Below the pieces are notes generated by a model. The model made no database searches, had not been told where the DNA came from, and saw nothing but the letters and a program-made list of their open reading frames with translations. From the NCBI GenBank assembly GCA_900538575.1, contig UPZA01000021.1:1-27964 (forward strand): 27,964 bases of DNA, given 5' to 3'. Origin of the DNA: an uncultured Ruminococcus sp. Lineage in GTDB: Bacteria; Bacillota; Clostridia; Oscillospirales; Ruminococcaceae. The translations under genes and the position numbers were made by a program. The first letter of the stretch is position 1; each line of letters starts with the position of its first letter. Below, one piece after another: positions 23,036 to 27,964 of this stretch.

Positions 23036-23755
23036 ATGCCGAGATTTTTTCTTGAAAAAATGAATCCGGAGCTGCCTGTTATTACAGGCGGAGACGCGAG
23101 GCATATCGGTTTTTCGCTCAGAATGAAACCCGGGGAAAGGCTGACGGTATGCTCGGAGGGCGTGGATTACAGGTGCGCCGTCAAGAGAATAACCGAGGAC
23201 GCGGTTTTTCTTGATATACTGGAGCATACGCCCTGCGCCGCCGAACCGGATATAAATCTTACCCTGTATCAGGCCGTGCCTAAGCTGGACAAGCTTGAGC
23301 TTATTATTCAGAAATCGGTGGAGCTGGGCGCCGCCGAAATAGTTCCGGTTTTGACAAGACGGTGCGTTTCAAGGCCCTCCGAAAAGGATTTTTCCAAAAA
23401 GCTTGAAAGACTGAATAAGATTGCCATGGGCGCGGCCAAGCAGTCGGGAAGGGGAATAGTTCCGCGGGTTATGCCGCTTATAGGCTTTAAGAAAGCGGTT
23501 GCCGAAATGTCTGAAAGCGAATGTCCGGTAATGCTTTACGAGGAGGGCGGTATCAGATTTTCGGAGCTTAAGGTTTTGGGAAAGAGTAATTTTTCTCTTT
23601 TTATAGGAAGCGAAGGCGGATTCGACGCCGAGGAAGCGGATTATGCGCGCAGAGCCGGTATAAACGCCGTGTGGCTCGGAAACAGAATATTAAGATGTGA
23701 AACGGCGCCCGTCACAGCAATTTCAATTTTGATGTATATCACAAAAAATTTATAA
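23036..23755 (+). CDS. rsmE: 16S rRNA m3U1498 methyltransferase RsmE
   Basis: 239 residues from ATG 23036 with GGGAGGA just upstream. An N-terminal PUA-like part (MPRFFL, DARHIGFSLRMKPGERL) precedes a SPOUT domain with KLDKLELIIQKSVELGAAEIVPV, the SAM site LFIGSEGGFDAEEADYA, and LGNRILRCETAPVTAI. These are diagnostic for RsmE. It methylates U1498 in helix 44 of 16S rRNA. In many genomes it follows prmA, but here it has its own promoter and no prmA is in view. Confidence 0.97.
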   Translation: MPRFFLEKMNPELPVITGGDARHIGFSLRMKPGERLTVCSEGVDYRCAVKRITEDAVFLDILEHTPCAAEPDINLTLYQAVPKLDKLELIIQKSVELGAAEIVPVLTRRCVSRPSEKDFSKKLERLNKIAMGAAKQSGRGIVPRVMPLIGFKKAVAEMSESECPVMLYEEGGIRFSELKVLGKSNFSLFIGSEGGFDAEEADYARRAGINAVWLGNRILRCETAPVTAISILMYITKNL

Positions 23756-23760
23756 AATTG

Positions 23761-23789
23761 TTGAAATTTATTTTGCTTTGTGATATAAT
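23761..23789 (+). promoter_or_regulatory. Promoter of the Cys/Asp-rich small protein
   Basis: TTGAAA (23761-23766), 17-bp spacer, TATAAT (23784-23789). Confidence 0.75.
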
Positions 23790-23816
23790 AATAAAAACGC
23801 ACATATTTCTTTCGGA

Positions 23817-23845
23817 CCGCAAGCCGTAAAATATTTTTCTTGCGG
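23817..23845 (+). repeat. 5' leader hairpin before the Cys/Asp-rich gene
   Basis: CCGCAAG (23817-23823) / CTTGCGG (23839-23845) with a 15-base loop. It ends six bases before the ribosome site AGAGGA (23851-23856), so it could affect translation or mRNA stability. Confidence 0.5.
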
Positions 23846-23863
23846 AGAAAAGAGGACAATAAT

Positions 23864-24157
23864 ATGAAAAAAGGTTTGATTTTAGGACTTTTAGCCGCCG
23901 GCGCAGCAGCAGCCGCCGCAGTTATTTATAAATCTTCAAAAAATAAGTCTTGCGGCTGCGACGCGATAGACGCCGATTGCGACGACTGCTGCTGCGGCTG
24001 CGATGACGATTACCGCGAGGACTGTGACAACGACGACTTCAACGATATTCCGGCGGACAAGGCTGAGGACGTGGGCGTTGTATCCGACGCGTGCGCTTGT
24101 ACTGAGGAAGAAATTTTTGATAAAGCTGAAGACGCTGTGGAGTCGGACGAGGTCTGA
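23864..24157 (+). CDS. Small membrane-anchored Cys/Asp-rich protein
   Basis: 97 residues from ATG 23864 with AGAGGA at 23851-23856. An in-frame start at 23840 would lack a ribosome site. The first 24 residues are one Ala/Leu/Gly-rich membrane helix (KKGLILGLLAAGAAAAAAVIY). The rest is strongly acidic and holds ten cysteines, clustered as SCGCDAIDADCDDCCCGCDD, then EDC, then ACAC. No known family is recognised. The Cys/Asp clusters suggest metal binding or a redox or assembly role at the membrane (inference). The short helix with KK at its start could place the tail on either side. It has its own promoter and a strong terminator, so it is a real transcription unit. Confidence 0.8.
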   Translation: MKKGLILGLLAAGAAAAAAVIYKSSKNKSCGCDAIDADCDDCCCGCDDDYREDCDNDDFNDIPADKAEDVGVVSDACACTEEEIFDKAEDAVESDEV

Positions 24158-24174
24158 TTTGCAGCGATATAAAA

Positions 24175-24210
24175 AAGGACTTGCAGGCTTTTTTCTGCAA
24201 GTCCTTTTTT
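24175..24210. terminator. Strong bidirectional terminator
   Basis: 12-bp stem AAGGACTTGCAG (24175-24186) / CTGCAAGTCCTT (24195-24206) with an 8-base loop, an A-run before and a T-run to 24210. It serves the small Cys/Asp-rich gene (+) and the GatD-like gene (-). Confidence 0.95.
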
Positions 24211-24213
24211 ATG

Positions 24214-24921
24214 TCAGTGTATGCCTATTTGTTTTTGCTTGAATTCCTTCAGTCTTATTCTGTAGGCGTCCATCATTTCGTTGTAAAACGGAATTTTTTC
24301 CGCAGGTATACCGGCGACGCTGAAAACTCTTTTGGTAAAGAGCGGATTCAGTATAAGCAAGGGTCCAAGAATCGAAGTTCCGAAAAAGTTGTTTTTTACA
24401 ATACCTTCAAAGCTGCTTTCAGGATTCATAGTAAGACCTTTGGTTACGCGGACAAAGCATTCTGCCGATTCTCCGGGATAGATTTTTGTAAAGGAAGCCT
24501 TAAATCCCACTATTTCCAGATCCTTATAGGTTCCAAGTATAAGACCGCTTTCCCTTTTAAAGAAATTCCTTTTAACGCTGAAATCGAGAATATCCAGACA
24601 CGGCGTGACGGAGCCGTCAGAGTCGGTTATGCTGTTTCCGAAAATTTCATAGGAATTTCCGGTGGCGATAAAGACCGTTCCGTTATCTATAAGCCGGGAA
24701 ATTCTTTCTCTGTAAGGCGCAAGGCGTTCCATGACTCTTATTTGATTATTTTCTGTCAGCGGTCCTAAATAAATTAGCTTCACGTCCTCGCCGACAAAGG
24801 CCGGCGTGCCGTTTAACGGAGTTTCAATATAATCCTCAGCGCAGCTTTTTATAAAGCGGGCGTTGCCCGTATCGCCGAAAAGATTACAGATTTCCGGGAA
24901 TAATATTTCTGCTGTTTTCAT
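24214..24921 (-). CDS. GatD-like protein, glutaminase residues missing
   Basis: 235 residues from ATG 24921 with TTGGAG just upstream; it overlaps the murT-like gene by 38 bases. The fold of a CobB/CobQ-type glutamine amidotransferase is clear: EILFPEICNLFGDTGNARF at the start, IYLGPLTENNQ, and GTSILGPLLILNP near the end. In active GatD the nucleophile lies in a motif like ICGGYQLLG; here it reads ATGNSYEIFG (86-95), with Gly88 where Cys is expected. The catalytic His of a GTYLHGPLL-type motif is Leu185 here. So it cannot act as a normal glutaminase (inference from motif alignment by eye). GatD normally feeds ammonia to MurT for amidation of lipid II glutamate; this one may be structural. Confidence 0.82.
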   Translation of the reverse strand: MKTAEILFPEICNLFGDTGNARFIKSCAEDYIETPLNGTPAFVGEDVKLIYLGPLTENNQIRVMERLAPYRERISRLIDNGTVFIATGNSYEIFGNSITDSDGSVTPCLDILDFSVKRNFFKRESGLILGTYKDLEIVGFKASFTKIYPGESAECFVRVTKGLTMNPESSFEGIVKNNFFGTSILGPLLILNPLFTKRVFSVAGIPAEKIPFYNEMMDAYRIRLKEFKQKQIGIH

Positions 24922-26287
24922 AGCCGTCTCCAATCTTCATCTGCATAAGCTGAGATTTTATGCTGTTTAGCGATTCTACATTAAAAAGATCGTACATTAT
25001 CATGATTTTATCTATGTTTTCGGGAATCAGAAGCTTAACTGTTTCCTTTTCATCGGTGCAGGTAAAGATCTTTTCCTTTTCCACTCCGGCTAAAAGCAGT
25101 CTGACTATATAATCGGAGGCTCTTTTTCCGCCGACTATTATCTGCTCGACACCGTTTCCCTTTAGAAATTCAAAATCTGTTTCATATATCCACGCTATAT
25201 TTTCAGATGTGCGCTTGGAATCGTAGAGATCCTCGAGAATCATTATAACAGCCTTTTTTCCGGGTTCCCGTCTTATAAAATCGCATACTCCGGAGCAGGC
25301 GACGGGATTCTGGCCCTTTGCAAGCGAAACTATTACCTCTTTGCCGCAGGCTTCAAAATTATCGTATCTTGATTTTACTATATTCATTCCGTTAAGAGAA
25401 TCCGCCACCTGCTGTTCAGACAAACCGAATTCGCGGCAGAAAGCTACGGCGGCGGTAACGTTATAATAATCTGTTATACGTTTGTTCAGCAGTCTGTATT
25501 TTTCCGGCTTGCCGTTATGCATTATAACCGCCGTATCATGCTCGTCCGAGGTCATGTCGTAGTCTATTTCGGGAGTGGAAAATCCGCAGCGGCGGCATAC
25601 CGCGCGCCCTATGTGGTTATAATGACGGAATTCAAAGTCAAGCTTCGAGCCGCATTCCGGGCAATCGGATATATCGCATATGATATTATCCTCTGTCGGC
25701 GTTTCGTATTTCAGCTTTGATATGCCGAAATAGCTCCTTTTGTTTTCCGGTGCAAGGCGTCCGCTTATAAGGTCGTCGCCGTTGAGGATAAGCTTTGTTT
25801 TTTCAGGCATGTTTTCATTTAGTATGCGGAATATAAATTCCGGATGAGCGTTTCTTTTCATTGAATCCCGCTGAAGGTTTGTACATACAAGCCAGTCCGG
25901 ACGGAGATAGGGCAGCACACGAGGCGCGCTTCTTTCGTCCATTTCGAAAAGCGCGGTATTTTTTTTGAATTTTCCGGAAAGAGTGCAGTTGTCAAGAAGA
26001 ATTGACGCTATACCGGTATCCACGTTGCCTCCAAAGCTGTTTGATATCAGGTCGAAGCCGTTTTTGCCCAGTATTTCTCCGATGAGATTTGAAACGGTGG
26101 TTTTACCGTTCGTTCCGGTTACCGCAATAACAGTGTCGGGCATTTCAAAATATTTTAGAAGCTGCGGATAGAAAATAAGAGCTATTTCTCCGGGCAGATT
26201 GGTCGCGTTTCTCCGCATTATCCGCATAAGCTTTATAATAAGCTTTGCGCCTATTACGGAAATATAAAATCTTATTGGTTTTTTCAT
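24884..26287 (-). CDS. Mur ligase family protein, MurT-like (DUF1727)
   Basis: 467 residues from ATG 26287 with AAGGT upstream; the longer in-frame ORF start lacks a ribosome site. Mur ligase central domain with the ATP loop GTNGKTT (58-64) and NLQRDSMKRNAHPE (about 138-151), which matches the MurT 'NLFRDQLDR' block. An inserted four-Cys zinc ribbon (Cys209, Cys212, Cys231, Cys234) is diagnostic of MurT. The C-terminal DUF1727 region contains SRYDNFEACGKEV and AWIYETDFEFL, where the usual 'GRDVSWIWDVDFE' block is altered. MurT with GatD amidates D-Glu of lipid II in Gram-positives. The partner here lacks its active site, so the activity of this pair is open. Cytoplasmic; one promoter drives both genes. 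Confidence 0.88.
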   Translation of the reverse strand: MKKPIRFYISVIGAKLIIKLMRIMRRNATNLPGEIALIFYPQLLKYFEMPDTVIAVTGTNGKTTVSNLIGEILGKNGFDLISNSFGGNVDTGIASILLDNCTLSGKFKKNTALFEMDERSAPRVLPYLRPDWLVCTNLQRDSMKRNAHPEFIFRILNENMPEKTKLILNGDDLISGRLAPENKRSYFGISKLKYETPTEDNIICDISDCPECGSKLDFEFRHYNHIGRAVCRRCGFSTPEIDYDMTSDEHDTAVIMHNGKPEKYRLLNKRITDYYNVTAAVAFCREFGLSEQQVADSLNGMNIVKSRYDNFEACGKEVIVSLAKGQNPVACSGVCDFIRREPGKKAVIMILEDLYDSKRTSENIAWIYETDFEFLKGNGVEQIIVGGKRASDYIVRLLLAGVEKEKIFTCTDEKETVKLLIPENIDKIMIMYDLFNVESLNSIKSQLMQMKIGDGYENSRNIIPGNL

Positions 26288-26330
26288 AATATTTACCTTA
26301 ATTCCCACAATTTTTATCTTTTTAATTCTT

Positions 26331-26359
26331 ATGATATCATTACTTGCCGTAATTGTCAA
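26331..26359 (-). promoter_or_regulatory. Promoter of the MurT/GatD-like pair
   Basis: Minus strand: TTGACA (26354-26359), 17-bp spacer, TATCAT (26331-26336). Confidence 0.7.
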
Positions 26360-26461
26360 TAATCTGTCCCGATATTAAAGACTTCCAATTTATATTCTTG
26401 TCATCAAACGTCTTTTATATGCAGTCCTTAGTATATTAATAAAGAGAATAAAGCCGCGCTA

Positions 26462-26490
26462 TTGACAAAACATCGGGCGTATTATATAAT
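26462..26490 (+). promoter_or_regulatory. Promoter of the CNNM/CorC-like gene
   Basis: Consensus TTGACA (26462-26467), 17-bp spacer, consensus TATAAT (26485-26490). The leader to ATG 26565 has short GC-rich inverted segments but is too short for a known Mg2+ riboswitch. Confidence 0.85.
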
Positions 26491-26564
26491 TAACATAATT
26501 GAAATACGGCGGGCCGTCTGCCGGAAAATGCGGCTGCTGCTTTTGCAGTTAAACGGAGAGTAAA

Positions 26565-27863
26565 ATGGATTCTGACGGGAGCCGGTATTTTTATCTTGTT
26601 TTGTTAATTATATTTACAGTTCTCAAATGCTTTTATTCCGCATGCGAATATGCGGACATCGAGGTGAACGATTCAAAAATAAAAACCGCCGCGGAAAAGG
26701 ATAAAAAATACGAAAGGCTTATGAGGCTTCTTGAAAATCCAAGCAGAATGCTCATAACCTTTTCTGCCGCGAGGACTGTGTTCAGCATACTGATTGCTGT
26801 TTTAGCGGTTATTTTCGTTTCTCATGACGCAAGGGGCGTCAAGGGAGCGGCGCTTTCAGGCGTCACCGTTGCCTGCGTTTCAGTGGGTATAACGGCGCTG
26901 ACGGAAATGCTCCCCAAAAAGCTGGTGAGAAGCAATATAGAGGCGTTTGCCGTAAACACCGTTTTGCCGGTGAAGATTCTGATGGTTGTTATGTCGCCGT
27001 TCAGCGCTCTGAGCTATGGCGTTTCAGCGATTTTCTGCTTTATACTGAGGATTCCCGTCAGCTCCGCTAAGGACGTTGTGACAGAAGAGGAAATTCTTAT
27101 GATGGTAGACGCCGGAAATGAAACCGGAGTTATCGAGGAGAGCCAGCGGGAAATGATAAATAATATCTTTGAATTCGGAGACTCCGTTGTTTCAGAGGTT
27201 ATGACGCACAGAACAGATCTATGCGCCGCCGACGTCGAATCAAAGATAGGAGATATAGTTTATCTTGCTATTAACGAGGGCTATTCCAGAATCCCTGTTT
27301 ATGAAGGAACAGTGGACAGCATTATAGGAATAATATATGTAAAGGACCTTTTATGTCTGGTGGGCTGCGAGCATTCCGAGGATTTTACGGTCAGACAATT
27401 TATGAGAAAGGTTATGTACATACCGGAAACCTGCAAATGCGCCGACGCTTTTGAAAATATGACGAAAACCAAGTCGCAGGTGGCGATAGTTGTGGACGAA
27501 TACGGCGGAACTGCCGGAATGGTCAGCCTTGAGGATTTGCTGGAGGAAATAGTCGGAAACATTCAGGACGAATACGACGATGAAAAGGCTGATATTATGC
27601 AGATTTCAGATGGGGTGTTTACCGTTTCGGGAGACGCGAATCCGGAGGACGCCGAGGAAATAATAGGAATCCAGTTGCCCGAGGGTCATAACTACGATAC
27701 GATGAGCGCGTTTATAGTGGATTTGCTGGGACGTATTCCCGATGAGGACGAAACGCCGTCGGTTAAATACGGAGATTTTGAATTTACCGTTCTTCTGACA
27801 GAGGATAATTGGATTACTAAGATAAAGGCTGTTTTTAAGAAATCGGAAGAGAATGACGAGTAA
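26565..27863 (+). CDS. CNNM/CorC-family membrane protein with CBS pair
   Basis: 432 residues from ATG 26565 with CGGAGAG (26552-26558). An N-terminal CNNM (DUF21) membrane domain of about four segments (10-165) starts YLVLLIIFTVLKCFYSACEYADIEV and includes ALTEMLPKKL. After the VTEEEILMMVDAGNETGVIEE segment come two CBS motifs (about 207-325; VMTHRTDL, GYSRIPVYEG, VVDEYGGTAGMVSLEDLLEEIVG), then a C-terminal CorC_HlyC domain (about 340-425). Family members are Mg2+ (or Co2+) exporters or regulators, long annotated as hemolysin-like; CBS domains bind nucleotides. Acidic EEEILMMVD and DEYGG motifs are typical. Standalone gene with a consensus promoter. Confidence 0.93.
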   Translation: MDSDGSRYFYLVLLIIFTVLKCFYSACEYADIEVNDSKIKTAAEKDKKYERLMRLLENPSRMLITFSAARTVFSILIAVLAVIFVSHDARGVKGAALSGVTVACVSVGITALTEMLPKKLVRSNIEAFAVNTVLPVKILMVVMSPFSALSYGVSAIFCFILRIPVSSAKDVVTEEEILMMVDAGNETGVIEESQREMINNIFEFGDSVVSEVMTHRTDLCAADVESKIGDIVYLAINEGYSRIPVYEGTVDSIIGIIYVKDLLCLVGCEHSEDFTVRQFMRKVMYIPETCKCADAFENMTKTKSQVAIVVDEYGGTAGMVSLEDLLEEIVGNIQDEYDDEKADIMQISDGVFTVSGDANPEDAEEIIGIQLPEGHNYDTMSAFIVDLLGRIPDEDETPSVKYGDFEFTVLLTEDNWITKIKAVFKKSEENDE

Positions 27864-27880
27864 CGCTTTAGCAAAAGTGT

Positions 27881-27926
27881 ATATATTGTGCATAATATTG
27901 CATTTATCAGAGAATTCACAATATAT
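27881..27926. repeat. Perfect 10-bp AT-rich inverted repeat
   Basis: ATATATTGTG (27881-27890) and CACAATATAT (27917-27926) with a 26-base spacer, shortly after the CNNM-gene stop. It could be a weak terminator (TTTTG follows) or a binding site for the gene beyond the window. Confidence 0.5.
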
Positions 27927-27958
27927 TTTGTATATTCCGTCAAATCTCAAAAAAAAGA

Positions 27959-27964
27959 TTGACA
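27959..27964 (+). promoter_or_regulatory. Possible -35 box at the right edge
   Basis: The last six bases are a consensus TTGACA... read as TTGACA at 27959-27964, after an A/T-rich run. It is probably the -35 of the next gene's promoter; the -10 would lie outside the window. Confidence 0.35.

Noticed and set aside
24181..24768. 195-codon plus-strand ORF
   Set aside because: Begins in the terminator stem and runs antisense to the GatD-like gene.
26491..26564. Mg2+ riboswitch before the CNNM gene
   Set aside because: The leader is about 75 bases, too short for an M-box, and I see no matching core.
1..27964. Mobile element or genomic island
   Set aside because: No transposase, integrase, phage gene, tRNA attachment site or long terminal repeat is seen. 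Most genes are core metabolism, wall or rRNA modification genes.
1..27964. tRNA or rRNA genes
   Set aside because: Reading both strands by eye I found no cloverleaf with conserved T-loop and CCA-end features, and no rRNA-like sequence. A covariance search would be decisive.

Overview
The window looks like chromosomal DNA of a cellulolytic, Ruminococcus-like member of the Clostridia (Oscillospiraceae). The evidence is a secreted GH5 cellulase ending in a type I dockerin (a cellulosome signature), an intracellular GH94 cellobiose phosphorylase beside it, a Cys-class T-box leader, strong Shine-Dalgarno sites, several TTG starts, and low-to-moderate GC with very AT-rich intergenic DNA. I do not assign a species. 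I see no IS element, phage gene, CRISPR array, rRNA or tRNA.

Layout. (1) 1-4767, +: a tandem ~55-bp repeat and a strong promoter precede a three-gene envelope cassette: a GT-C-like polytopic membrane protein, a membrane-anchored SGNH/GDSL hydrolase and a GtrB/DPM1-like GT2. (2) 4858-6864, +: a lipoprotein and a flavodiiron protein (FprA type). (3) 7035-10689, +: a promoter, a complete Cys T-box and the operon cysE / small ArAE-like membrane protein / cysS / degenerate cyclophilin lipoprotein. (4) 10756-15761, -: cellobiose phosphorylase and the dockerin-bearing GH5, each with its own promoter and palindromic operator-like sites. (5) 15937-19593, -: rlmH and a YycJ/WalJ-like MBL hydrolase, then murA, then an intact cyclophilin lipoprotein. 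(6) 19924-21434, +: pssA-psd for phosphatidylethanolamine synthesis. (7) 21516-22865, -: a lipoprotein, a degenerate MNT-like protein and a HEPN protein in one unit. (8) 23036-24157, +: rsmE and a small membrane-anchored Cys/Asp-rich protein. (9) 24214-26287, -: a MurT/GatD-like pair in which the GatD active site is replaced. (10) 26565-27863, +: a CNNM/CorC-type CBS protein.

How the genes work together. GH5 outside the cell makes cello-oligosaccharides and cellobiose, and GH94 inside the cell phosphorolyses cellobiose. The Cys T-box would couple cysteine synthesis and tRNA-Cys charging to uncharged tRNA-Cys. MurA, MurT/GatD, the GT cassette and PssA/Psd all concern the cell envelope. The most unusual items are the MurT/GatD pair lacking the glutaminase Cys and His, the HEPN gene paired with an MNT-like protein lacking its nucleotidyltransferase motif, and the Cys/Asp-rich small protein. 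Most of the rest is ordinary core genome. Promoters were called by eye from -35/-10 matches with 17-bp spacing, and terminators from a GC stem followed by a T-run.
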